The position numbers were made by a program, and so were the translations under genes. Positions 46,811 through 58,149 of a stretch of DNA of 64,000 bases are shown one piece after another. Source of the stretch: Strongylocentrotus purpuratus (Eukaryota > Echinodermata > Echinoidea > Camarodonta > Strongylocentrotidae); NCBI RefSeq assembly GCF_000002235.5, contig NW_022145604.1, forward strand, positions 29,671,857-29,735,856. The letters run 5' to 3'. Position 1 is the stretch's first letter; each line of letters opens with the position of its first letter. The notes under the pieces are model-generated. The model was given only the letters and a program-made list of their open reading frames with translations, did no database searches and had not been told where the DNA came from.

Positions 46811-49800
46811 TTATAAGCCGATACGCCTCTCAATCGCGATATTCCTCCTGCGATTTTCGGACTTTATTTTAAAGAGAATTATACTGACTTTCTCCGCAAC
46901 ATTCTTGCAACCCTTCACAGAAAACACCCCGTCGAACTGCAGCTCAGCAAGTACCTCATCTTCTGAAAGCGAATTGGACTCGTAACCACGGTCCTTGAAC
47001 TCAGCTTGGATGCACTGCCTTACGTGAGATGCTTCCAGTGGGAAGAAGGGTATAAAATGACTGACGAGATGTGAATTGATGATTCGGGCCTTTTTAAAAC
47101 CATCATCTAGAATATAGAATGTAGAAAAGGATGAAGAGATCCTGCATATCCATTACATTTTTTTTTTTACAATTGGTGGTGAAAATAACTGTATGAAAGG
47201 CCCATTAGTGGTAAATTGACAAGGTGAAAATGAAGGAGAGAGAAATATGGAAAATAACAATAATAATAACAAGGATAGGCATTTCTATGGCGTCGTCTAT
47301 CTAGATAATTCTTATCCGTGGCGCATTAATTATTACCCCGGCTTTAGCCTAGCTGCCATTACAGCGCTCTAGTATTTCAAGGAATTAATTCATGTCAGGT
47401 AAAATAATCCCAAAGCAAATATCTTTGATTCGGCCCATTTTGTTGTTGTAAGTTGTATTTCATCCAACATAACATTTATTTCTGTAAAATGCTTATTATA
47501 AACGGTTTTCTTTTTTAGTGCTCGTGCACTTCAGGTGGATTTTTTGCCTTTTAAATCGTAGATGTTATGGTTATTATTATTAAAATGAACATCATGCCTT
47601 GTACAGAGATGAGTATCATTATCAGGTTGTGTAGATGTTATCACCATTTCATACTCATAAGGTATTTGATTGAATTGAAACAATTGACAAAAGAAGCAAG
47701 GTTTACATTGAGGGAAACGGGGTAAAATAAGCCCAGTCTCTTTATGCTTAAACCTCATAAAAAAAGCTGTAAGAAAAAGTAAAAACTATTGTCTTTATTA
47801 ATCCTTAGGTATGATATGATCACATGAAAAATAGACTGGATGATAATATTAGACTATAAGAAAATAGTAGGAAATTACTAACCAGAGTTACCACTGACTT
47901 CGTTCGAGATGAGTCGCTCCATATCAACCGATTTTATGTCTTTTCTCGCTATTCCATTCTCATACGATTCCAACATATGCTTTTTGATGGCTTGTGCAGC
48001 TAGGTTACTATTTTTATGATAGAAAGACAGTAATATGGCGAGAGTGAGACAGAAGTATGATACTTCTGACTTCTTGACTATCATCAGCTCATCAGTACTA
48101 GTGTAAAGGAGGGATTAAAGCACACTGCAAGGTCACTGGACAGGTGGTTATCTCATCAACTCACTGGCTTTCAAATAACATAAGAAAAAGAGAATCATGG
48201 GGGACCAATGGTCACCGATCAGGCATTGTTTGTTATATAGAGGGCGCAAGTAGTGCAATAGGCCTTTAGTAAAACCGACTCTACGACCACATTTATCTAT
48301 GGAAAAATTAGCTCTCAGACTACCTTCCTTTATTGATAGTTGTTTGAATAAAAGCTTAGCTCCAGTTTCAGGTTTAAGTTTGGGTGAATATGGTATGGGT
48401 CTTATAGTTACAGCGAAATTCTTTTGAACACTCTTAATATTTGATCATTGATCTTCATATCGTTTTTATTTATTTAACTTTTGAATTTTTAGTTAACTTT
48501 CATTTAAAACTGAGTATAAATCTCAAGATGTTCATTTTATATTATCATTATCATTATCATTGGGTATTTGGCGTCACCCATGCCTGAGAGGCAAATAGCA
48601 AACTAAATCACTGTAACCCTCCGACGGTCTCTTCTCCCGGTATAATTGAATGGGGATGTTTATGTGTACCACTTCAACGGGTTTCCCCCTACTCTGTATA
48701 TTCGCGTTATGAACATAATTACAATAGAGATAATCTATAATGACTCAGCATTGTAAAATCAAAAACTGGCCCTTTTAAAATTAATGGCGTATGTGAAATA
48801 CGTTTCAAATTTATTATGATACAGAGTTCAGTGATTTCATGTAGGACATTTTAAAGCATAAAACGGCTGTCAATTTTTCACATGTTGTAAAAGCAAAAAC
48901 CATAACAGTTTAATAATTCATCTAAATGAGCCTCAAAAACTGACCTTACCCCACCCCCCCCCCCAACGAAATGAAATATCGATCGGCCGAATTTCCAAAT
49001 TTTGTGACACACCAAAAATATGACCTCTTACCCCCCCCCCCCCCGCTTATTCAGCGGCTAGCTGTGTTTTGCTAAATCTTTTCCTTACCGAAGTAAGGTG
49101 TATTGCCCCTCTGACACTTCCACGAATTTTGGCTCCCGCATTGCCCCGCATTGAGGCGTGCCAGTGCGTGACATTAAGGACTTTTACATTTGCGTGGACT
49201 GATACGTGTAACGTCCATTCAAGGCAGTACATTAAAAGGACGTCGATCGTAGCAATCCACGTTGTCGTTGTGCAAATCTAAAAGTCCCTATTTAGTTGCA
49301 CGAAGACCGGGTATCGTTCGTGCAATGCGTAACAACATGATAAGCATTGTCCCGTCATGTTTACGACATACTTACGTCCTACTTACGCCATACTTACGGC
49401 ATACTTACGTATTGTTCATGCTATTATTCACGCATTGTCACGATAAATTTTTTCTCCATATTTTTCCCTCCACAGGGATTTTATTGAGTTTCATTTGCAA
49501 CAAATTAATAAATATATATTCAAGGTAATTAACATGTATAACATAAATACAATTCTCAGGATACAAGTATTGTATTGTATTGTATTGTTGAGGTAACAGA
49601 AAACTAACAAATTTTCAATCTTTCATTTTCTTATGAATTTATTATTTCTACAATTCTAATGTGCAATATACTTTTCGTTTTTGAAATAATTTATGATCGA
49701 AACTCTAATATTTTCAGAGTCGGGCAGTTGTTTCTTTACTTTGTAAGTATACACCATCTGTCGCACCACAATCAATATACAATTCAATGAATAATTTGTT

Positions 49801-52800
49801 GAACCTAAAAAACCAAATAGCTTATCTTATAATGAAAATGCTAATTTATTTCCTGTTCCAGTATATATCCAATGCTCCAACCTATCCCAAATATGTTTAA
49901 AGACCGTCAATACTACTGGGCCAGAGGGGATTAGACCACTCAGTGAGGTCACTGATAGGTGGCTATCTCATTAACTCGACGGACCAACAGGCACCGATTG
50001 GGGAAGTTTTCTATATAGAGGGAGCAAGCAGCTAAAAGCTACACATGTATAACTGTTTCAATCTGTACAAAATGTACATTCTTTTCTTGGGACTAAATTC
50101 ATTTTAAACAGTAGATCGTTCGTATATAATATGCGTTGCAAAACCTTAAACCGAAACCATCGTAAGCCCACATCAAGGGTACAATTAAATCCAATGGGAC
50201 AATTATGTTTTCCAACTCTTTTCATTCAGGTCGAAAAATCGTTTCCATTTAAGAAAACTTTTACATACTCCTTTAATATGGGAACATCCTTTAATACGTT
50301 TCAAAACAATTACAAATAGTACAATTGTTAAACCATTCTCTATTTGCATCGCGTAATTCACGATAAAAAGGAAAATTTATTTGAATATTACACTTTTCTT
50401 GGAAATGTTCCAGAGAGAAAGAAAAAAAAAATCACCATTTGTCTTTAAAATATCATTGACAAAACGAAATCCCTTTTTACACAATTTTTGCCTATTTTAA
50501 TGTAATCATTATTCCGTAAGTGTAGGCAAGAAATGCACGGACAAGAGCGTACTATAAGCCATGAACATTTCTTTCCAAAAAGGTTCTTTGTTTTACCTGC
50601 CAGTTCCCGAAAATAATTGTTTCCCATATACAATTTTAAATCTTGCAGTTCAGGCAAGAAAGATTGCAAAAGACAGAGGATATTGCTATTGAGCCAATTA
50701 CCAATGTCTTAATCCAGGAAATTTTTAATGATTGGCACGAGATGCTTTCAGCGGTCAACTTGTCTTTTCCTATTTTCCTTTCTTTTCTGTGCCGTCGCAT
50801 GCGCATGCGTAGACCTTGCGCAAGTAATGTGAAAACTGTGCGGGAAGTATGCGCAGTCGATGCGCAGCCGATGCACAAATTATGAGCAAAGTATTCGTAA
50901 ATCCGTCGTGAACTGGTCGTAAACATGCGCGCCCCTCGGGCATTGGCATGCACCGGTCACTACTGACACGGGTATGATACGTATAGGACAATGGCGTAAA
51001 TTGAACCATGACTTATTTTCACAAGTAATGTATCCATTTTTTCTTGCAAACTGACCCATTCCCAAATAGCCAGGAAGAGCATATGTTTTTTTTTTTTTAT
51101 AGTCACTAAGGGCCTTATAGTAGCCACTAACAGTAACACTAATTCCTTTCCAGAAGCTACTGTGCAAAGCACTGCCGAGAGATAACATGCTACCCACCAC
51201 TCGGGCTGAGCATGCACAGATTTGCGAACGAGCGTTCCATACTTACATCGTGTAACACTGCACATATACCGTTAAAGGTAAAGACCAGTAATGGTCATGC
51301 GATTGCATTGTGAAAGAAACGTTGTGGAATCGATCAGAAAAGGTTGATCATCTAGCATCTAGCATCTGCAAGGTTCTGGAATCATCAAAATGATAAGAAA
51401 TTTGGCCCATTCTTCGTAAAGTTACAAGCACTATACACAGAAAGATGTATATGGGACTACCCTATCTCTCTCACAAGACCATGAGAGAAATAAATTTACC
51501 AAATATATGAATTAGTAGGCGGTTTCCCGGCAAATTTTTTATCATCATGTAATGATGTATAAGTCAAAACATATTCTTTCACATGATTGGTAATGAGAGC
51601 TTCCATTTCATTTTTTGAAATTGGGGCGTTACCAATACTGGTCTTTACCTTTAAGCGCCCAGTGGTGGAAATTGATTCAGACAAGATTAAGAGTAGATAA
51701 CGGTACAACGAATCGTCTTCTTTCTCTAATAATTTAGTGAAACGGCAAAGCTTCCGCGCTTCGCGTGGGAGGGGGGGGGGAGGACAAATAATTTCAGACT
51801 AGGATTAAGAGTCGAGAACGGCACAACGAATCGTATTAATCTTTCTCTAATAATTAATGAAACGCGAAAATAATTCCAGACAAGAATTAAGAGTAATAAT
51901 TAAATAAAACGACAAAGCTTCCGCGCTTCGCGTGGGAGGGGGGAACTGAATTCAGACAAAGACACAATAAAACAATTCGTCTTCTTTCTCTAATAATTTA
52001 ATGAAACTTGAAAGCTTCCGCGTTTCGCGCGGGATGGGCGAAAATGAATTCAGACAAGGATTAATAGTAATAATTTATTGAAAAGCAAAGCTTCCGCGCT
52101 TTGCTAGAAAAGGGGGGGGGGGAAGGAATTCAGACAAGGATTAAGAGTCGAGAACGGTTCAACGGTACAATGAATCGTCTTCTTTCTCTATAAATTTAAT
52201 GAAACGTGAAAGCTCCCGCGCTTCGCGCAGGGTGGGCGAAAGTGAATTCAGACAAGGGTTAAGAGTAATAATTTATTGAAACGTCAAGGCTTCAACATTT
52301 TGCGCGGGCGGGGTAGGGGGACTGAATTTAGACAAGGATTAAGAGTAGAGACCGGTACAATGAATCGTCTTATTTCTCTAATAATTAAAAGAAGCGTCAT
52401 AGCTTCAGCGCTTCGCGCGGGAGGGGCGAAACAAGAATTAAGAATCGAGAACGGTACAACGGATCGTCTTCTTTCTCTAATAGTTAATGAAGTGTCAAGG
52501 CTTCCGCGCTTTGCGCGGGAGGGGGGAAACTGAATTCAGACAAGAACACGATACAACGAATCGTCTTCTTTCTCTAATAAATTAATGAAACGTGAAAGCT
52601 TCAGCGCTTCACACGGTATGAGCAAAAATGAATTCAGACAAGAATTAAGAGTAATAATGTATTGAAACGTCAAAGCTTCCGCCCTTAGCACGGGAGGGGG
52701 GGGGGGGGGGAAACTGAATTCAGACAAGGATTAAGAGTCGGGACCGGTACAATAAATCGTCTTCTTTCTCTAATAATTAAATGAAACGTCTTAGCTTCCG

Positions 52801-54063
52801 CGATTTGGGCGGGAGGGGCGAAACAAGCTTTAAGAGTTGAGAACAGTACAACGGATCGTCTTCTTTCTCTAATAATATAATGAAGTGTCAAAGCTTCCGC
52901 GCTTCGCGCGGGAGGGGGAAAACTGAAAAATAACTTAGTTCCTGGCCCAGGGTTTATAGGGTTAAATTTGTGGACATCTGGACATTGGCATTTTAATATT
53001 TGTCGGTAATAATATTGGTGGCTCTTTTTGTCGTTTATCGGCGGCCTCTACACCCCCCCCCCTCCCCATTCAAAAAGAATAAGCGACGCCCCTGATAACA
53101 ACACAGTTTATACACTCGAGATAATTTTTGCAAGTACTACTGGTGAAGTACCGGACCACCGTCTTTGTGCATTGTGCGGCATCAAAGCATAATTTATACA
53201 ACGTCTCACGACGTGACAGATTACTTTTCTCGATCTTCTAACCAATCAGAAGGCCTCTTTTTTTCCATGAAGTGCCGGTGGACATTAATGCGCCAAATGT
53301 GGGTCTCAAATTGCAAAAGATCCCTACTCTTGGAAGGGGTAGGAGAAAGCAATTTTAGGAAGTTCCTGAAAATGCGTCTAATTTGGTTCTAAAATTGCAA
53401 ATGCTTCTTAATCTGGGAGGGGGCCAGAACCCCCTTGAGCTTCGGGGTCTTTGCCCCTAGACCCCACTTTGAGAAACGTTCAGCGGGGCCTGCATGTTAG
53501 AGAGTGGTGATTCGGATTTGTTTTGGTAAGCCCCCCAAACGTTTTTGCTCATTACGCCACTGGTATAGGATACGCATAAATCGTGAAGTGTTCACGAAAG
53601 TCGTCCACCAAATTTGTCGTGCCAAAATTTTAAACATTTTGACAATTGTGCCACGAATTTCAAGCCTTGTCCCGCATTGGCCCTCATCCTCCCGTATGTT
53701 CCACGAACGCTTCCCGTTGTGGCAAGAACGTGGCACGAAACAATGCGCAAACCATGCGCGAACCAAAATCGTGCAAGTGCCAGGCCGGGTGCCTCATGTC
53801 TTGCTAAATCTGCCATAAAGTAAAGGAGATGTGTGTCTTTTCATGCCACATGTCTTGCTAAATCTACCTTACTGACCTTCTGAATATAACGATGACTTTC
53901 CTATAATCGACCCCATCTACTTTAGTATGGTGATGTAAGAAGCTCCTCATACTGTCTAGTAAGCCAGGGGGCGTGTTCTCTACCTCATCAAATATGAAGA
54001 GATGATTAGAACATTCAGAAACCTTGGATTTGATGAATCCAACCAGCTCCTCCTGTAGAGAGA

Positions 54064-54097
<34 letters not shown>

Positions 54098-57000
54098 CAG
54101 ATAGAGAGAGAGACAGAGAGAGCAAATAGAAACAGAAATAGAAATGAATGTAATCGGTTGTGAACACTGCTTGAGTTCTTAATTTAAAATCCTGATTCAT
54201 TAATCTACCCGGCATGCCTAAGAGGCCACCCATTGAGGGGCACATGGGAGGGGGTTAGGGTTATTTTACAGTGCGTCCCAGAAAAAGCGAAACCGAGAAC
54301 TATCGAGCATCACTTAAAACAAACAGAACTTTGTTATTCCTTGCTCATTTTTCCTGATTGAGGTGTCATATGAAAGGGCAGAAACTGAACATTCTAGAAA
54401 TATGATTTTCTCTTTGAAATTCAGATATCGCCTGCCAAACGACTTTTTGGTTTCCTCTCTTCAAATTGTTTTTAATCATTCATGCGTGAAAATGCATCAT
54501 CCGAGTTGCGTCAAATGAAAGAGGAGGATCTAAGCTTCACAAATATGTGTCATTTATTAATTATAATTGTGATTAAGTCATGATAAAATATCGATAACTC
54601 TCGGGTTTTTTTCTGGGACGCTTTTTTATCGGTCATCCTTAACTAGAGCCATGGGCAGTTTTTCATGAAACCTTCATAAGTAGAAGTTCCCTGACATCCC
54701 ATTGAATCGTATGTGTTGTAGTTAATCCGAGTAACAATGAAATATCGTTGAACTTGTAACTTATGACGGTTTCGTGAAACGATATTACCGCACACACAAA
54801 CAACTTTAAAAGAAATGATGAACTTGTGCAATTATCCATAACTTTAAATCTAAAACATCAAAATGTTTTTCGCTTATTGTTTGTGATGTCATACAGTAGC
54901 TGTGAATATTACTACTACTAGTACTACGGTGACATCATGTGTTGGCCTTGATGGCAATTCGCTAATTAGCATGATGCCTGTGTGGATATTTTTCATCGAG
55001 TGATGCGATATAGATCAATCGATTGTGCTGTTTCTTCTTACAGTGATATAATATAACCAAGTACCTTGTAGTCAGAAATGTTGTCATGATGAGGATAGTC
55101 TATTGTAGACATCTTGACAGTTACACATCCGCTTTCCATTCCGTTTGTGTAAAGATTTTTAACCACGAGACGACTGATGTGGTTCTTACCGGTTCCAGCT
55201 GGTCCGTGCAGGGATAGAACCAATGGCTTTGGTGGATTAGGATTGGTCACATGACCATCTATAGCACCAAGGACGGTCATGTATGCCAAGGGCTGGCCAA
55301 ACAAATGGTCCTCAAAAGCATCGGCAAGAGCTAGAAGAATAATTTATCATAGACATATGAATTACATGTACCGATACTACATTTATTCAAATATGAGATG
55401 ATTCTTACCAAATTTGCTGTACCTACCTTTGCATGAATAAGGGATGCTTATATACAACAACAATAAACAACAACAACAATAATAACAATACTACTACTAC
55501 TACTAATAATAATAATGATAATAATAATAACAATAATAATAATGATGCTAAAAATTATTATGAAAATAATAGTACTATACTACAACTATCACTACTACTA
55601 CTACTGCTAGTAATACAACTAATTGTTAATGATGCTGAAGATGCTGATGATGCTGATAATGATGGTTCTGATGATGTTGTTGATGGTGATGATGCTGTTC
55701 GTGTTGATATTTACATCCGTGGTTAGCTAGCTATGTCACAGAAACCTGGGACACGAGGAAATATCTGTAACGGATACTGTCAATGTATTAATCAATACAT
55801 TTACCCATATTATGATTTTTTTGTAAAAATCATTATTATTGTTACTATTATTATTACTATAACTTTTATCATTATTATTATTACGAAGATATCGCTTTAA
55901 GAAGTCCTTAAAGTTGGTGTATCCCTTAAGCAGCCAACATCAGATTATGTAGAATTTTGCAGGAATTATCAATACGTCACGTCCTATCTGTGAAATTTAA
56001 ACGTTAGCAGTGTCTTAGTTTTCAAATTATGCATGCCGAAAACCTGTTTACTTTCTAGACTTCACTGTCAGACACTATTGAGTGATTGACTGGTAAAACA
56101 TAAAATGAGCTGTAAAGGGTACATGAGAATGTGTCCACATCAATAACCCACTTCTTGTAATGGCCAAAATTAAGCTGATTGAATCTTTGCGCAGCACAAA
56201 AACATACGACCATTCGGTACAAGGGTCTAAAAATTAGACTACTAAATTAAACGAGCGCGCTCGCTAAATCCGACTCGACAACTAACGGTTATTTTCCCAC
56301 AGACGTTTTCAAGCCCTTTTGTTTTGACGGGAAATCTAAATTAGTATTATCTCTCAAATACCATTGAAATTTTCATTTGTTGGCCTTCAAATGGGACATA
56401 CTACCTTTAATTATTGGTATAATCACTAAATTCCTAAATTTGAATACGATAAAAAGTCATTACCTATATTGACTTAGAGTAAGTAAAAGTACATGTAGCG
56501 AAGTTTGACATAATTTACACCAAATAAAAAGTACATTGTTTTCAGACGACAATAATCAACATTTAATTAATACGGTCACTCATTTAAATGCCATGTGACT
56601 AATGACTTTTTCATTGAATCAACTTTGACAACTTCAAATTAAGGGCTGTCATGAAAATGGCAAGGAAAAGTTCAGGAAATGCAAACGTTTATCTACACTT
56701 AATGTAGGCTTGACTAATCAACTTTTTTTCATTGATTAATTCATTATATCATACCATTTCTTTTATCCACAGAAAAATAGGTTGTACAAATTATGTTCAA
56801 TAAATATTAGAAAAAATTAGGGATATATTTTTCCTTTTGTGATATTTTGTCATTAGTTTTGTTAGACTGCTAGAAACATTTTTCAAAATGATAATAAAAT
56901 ATATATACCGACCATCTAAATTAGGTTTATATTCATGCTGATAATTAGGTTTAGGAGGTTCAAGAGGTTTTTGAGGTTGTTCAGGTTGGTGAGAATGCTC

Positions 57001-57108
57001 ATGTTGATGATATTCAATTTGATGATAATAGCTTGCTCCACGCCAGCAGCATTCAATCGTCCCACAACACAGCATGAAGAAAAACCCATAGAGAGCCACT
57101 CCCCACAT
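46811..57108 (-). CDS. Torsin-family AAA+ ATPase
   Basis: Torsins are lumenal AAA+ ATPases of the endoplasmic reticulum and nuclear envelope, activated by LAP1/LULL1-type partners. Five exons on the - strand (57108-56913, 55330-55065, 54052-53877, 48007-47883, 47106-46811) join in phase to give 352 residues. The N-terminus, MWGVALYGFFFMLCC, is hydrophobic (signal or anchor), followed by a His/Gln/Glu/Pro-rich linker (29-62). Walker A is GPAGTGKN (108-115), with the torsin-specific Asn. Walker B is LFIFDE (Asp176, Glu177). A sensor-1 region (FRSN, to Asn214) and the sensor-2 KGCK motif (Cys321) follow. Cys286 and Cys321 correspond to the conserved human torsin pair. The C-terminus extends about 20 basic residues past the human end. 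The first exon is also open upstream to an acceptor at 57131 (phase 1), so an earlier start in another exon is possible. Which torsin paralogue it is cannot be decided. Confidence 0.88.
48090..48267 (+). repeat. Dispersed repeat family A, copy 5
   Basis: 'ggtggttatctcatcaactc' through 'gagggcgcaagtag', close to copy 1 in sequence. It lies in intron 4 of the torsin gene. Confidence 0.65.
48545..48720 (-). mobile_element. Possible reversed SINE remnant
   Basis: (ATTATC)n at the left, then 'gggtttccccctactc', which matches in reverse the 'gagtagggggaaacccc' of the SINE at 42084. The rest is diverged. Confidence 0.35.
48945..49045 (-). repeat. C-tract repeat relative
   Basis: Two C-runs enclose 'aatttccaaattttgtgaca', recalling 'aatttccaaatttcgagacc' at 59890 between C-runs. 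It is a member of the G/C-tract repeat seen at 59 kb. Confidence 0.55.
49060..49440. repeat. CGT/ACG-rich dispersed block
   Basis: Contains a sub-block (49167-49285) with inverted 'ggacttttacatttgcgtgg' / 'ccacgttgtcgttgtgcaaatctaaaagtccc' ends, and 'acttacg' words repeated at 49365-49410. It is compositionally like the islands at 34800, 50780 and 53560. Confidence 0.5.
49901..50040 (+). repeat. Dispersed repeat family A, copy 6 (internally deleted)
   Basis: Preceded by TTAA at 49897-49900. It lacks the 'agctctcaacataagaaaaa' segment present in the other copies. Confidence 0.6.
50780..51000. repeat. CpG/ATGCGCA-rich block
   Basis: 'gcatgcgcatgcgtagacct', 'gtatgcgcagtcgatgcgcagccgatgca' and 'cgtcgtgaactggtcgtaaacatgcgcg': a short CpG-bearing island in intron 4 of the torsin gene, like those at 49060 and 53560. 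Confidence 0.45.
51276..51650. mobile_element. Complete piggyBac-like MITE (family B)
   Basis: 375 bp with perfect 15-bp terminal inverted repeats (AGGTAAAGACCAGTA) and TTAA on both sides (51272-51275, 51651-51654). No coding capacity. Fragments lie at 3005, 9828, 23225 and 62435. TTAA target sites are the hallmark of piggyBac-type insertion. Confidence 0.8.
51665..52925 (+). repeat. Tandem array of about twelve units, roughly 104 bp, with CGCGCTTCGCGCG core
   Basis: The landmark '(gc)ttccgcgcttcgcgcggga' recurs, more or less degenerate, near 51752, 51918, 52014, 52090, 52212, 52290, 52401, 52500, 52598, 52675, 52795 and 52893. Between landmarks the conserved words are 'gaattcagacaaggattaag', 'gaacggtacaacgaatcgtc' and 'ttctttctctaataatt'. 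It lies within intron 4 of the torsin gene. Frames across it are repeat artefacts. Confidence 0.85.
53390..53480. repeat. Possible dispersed repeat edge
   Basis: 'gggccagaacccccttgagc' and 'cggggtctttgcccctagac' are self-complementary and GC-rich, standing out from the flanks. No second copy seen. Confidence 0.3.
53560..53870. repeat. CGT/ACG-rich dispersed block
   Basis: Rich in 'cgtg', 'cacgaa' and 'ccatgcgcgaacc', with 'tcatgtcttgctaaatct' duplicated at 53796 and 53848. It abuts the third torsin exon (53877). Confidence 0.45.
54057..54125. repeat. (GA)n/(GACA)n microsatellite
   Basis: Directly precedes (gene orientation) the third torsin exon, forming its polypyrimidine tract and acceptor (CTCTCTACAG). 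Confidence 0.9.
54269..54627. mobile_element. Tc1/mariner-like element, internally deleted copy
   Basis: About 360 bp. It starts TA|CAGTGCGTCCCAGAAAAAG and ends 'ttctgggacgc', matching the right arm and termini of 27785-28443 but lacking most of the left arm. Confidence 0.7.
55440..55720. repeat. (CAA)n/(AAT)n/(CTA)n/(GAT)n cluster
   Basis: Compound trinucleotide repeats in intron 1 of the torsin gene. The Asn/Thr-rich frame across it is an artefact. Confidence 0.85.
55912..56406 (-). repeat. Dispersed repeat family D, copy 2 (TTAA-flanked)
   Basis: Reverse-complement copy of 46021-46550. Its outer end ...TACTACCT abuts TTAA at 56407-56410. The inner end is near TTAA at 55908. It lies in intron 1 of the torsin gene. 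Confidence 0.7.
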
Positions 57109-57131
57109 GATGAAGAAATTGTCAGCCAAAT

Positions 57132-57736
57132 CTGCAAAATTAGAGAAGTCTACAATTTTACTAAAATTAGAGATTTTATGCAATTACATAAAAACAGTAA
57201 GTAAAAATTGGGGTTAAGAATTCATAGTACTGTAAAAAATATTTAAACCCCCCCCCCATACATTTTAAAGATGATCTTATAACTATACGACACTTTCATT
57301 ATTTCTAAGCAAAAAAATGTGTCCATGATAAACAACAAAATATAATATTCCAATATCATTGTTTGCAGCCAGAAGGGTGGTAACTATTTTTAAAACTCTT
57401 GTGTTAATGCTCCAGACAATATTGCTGACATGTTCCTTTGTTTGGTTGGGTTATTTTTTAAATTCATGAGTTGAAACATAAAATGCCAACATTTCCTCAA
57501 GAGTAATATAATTGTGATTCATAATATTTCATCACATTCCATTTCAAAGTATAGTATTTTCATTTTTATCATCTTTACATCATCATCATCATCGTTATAG
57601 TCATCTAGTAGGGAATGTACGCGTTGGCCTGTAATCCCCCCTTACTACGTCTGGCATTAATTGACAAAGATAATAAATGTATTCGTGTGCTTGCAGGAGG
57701 AGTCAGGGAAGGTCAAAATTAATGCTTATTCCACCT
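57132..57736. other. Upstream of the first torsin coding exon, no gene seen
   Basis: AT-rich with a C-run at 57249-57257 and a short (ATC)n at 57579-57593. Confidence 0.4.
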
Positions 57737-58031
57737 GGGGGTGTTTCACAAAGATCATAAGTCGAACTTAACTCTAAGTTGGACTTAAATATTATGGAAA
57801 GCCATTTGTAGCCTTAAAATGAAATATATTCCAAAGCAAAAATTCAAGTATTTTAGGCTTTTCACATTAATTCCACATCAAAAACATAAAATTTCCTTGA
57901 TAATAGAAAATATGAATGATTTGAATAAACATTAAATGCCTTTTAAAGAAACTTTTACAACATATTTTCAAAGATGCTAACGGCTTTCCATAATTTTAAG
58001 TTCAACTTAAGGTCTTTGTGAAACACCCCCC
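57737..58031 (-). mobile_element. Foldback MITE, GTTTCAC family, copy 2
   Basis: 'gggggtgtttcacaaagatc' plus 'gtcgaacttaactctaagtt' at the left; 'aagttcaacttaaggtctttgtg' plus 'aaacaccccc' at the right. Internal 'gatgctaacggctttccata' matches copy 1 (13715-14034) in reverse. Confidence 0.75.
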
Positions 58032-58149
58032 CCCCCCCAGAACTTGTCTATAAGCCTTTTGAAATTTTCATTTGTTTTTGCTTGCACTTTATCTTAAGGC
58101 GAGTTGCTCCAATCCTGGATGGTGAGAATACTGGAGAATTATTTCTTAT

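Noticed and set aside
52276..52891. Frames in the 104-bp array
   Set aside because: Internal peptide repetition mirrors the tandem DNA repeat; no start, splice or family evidence.
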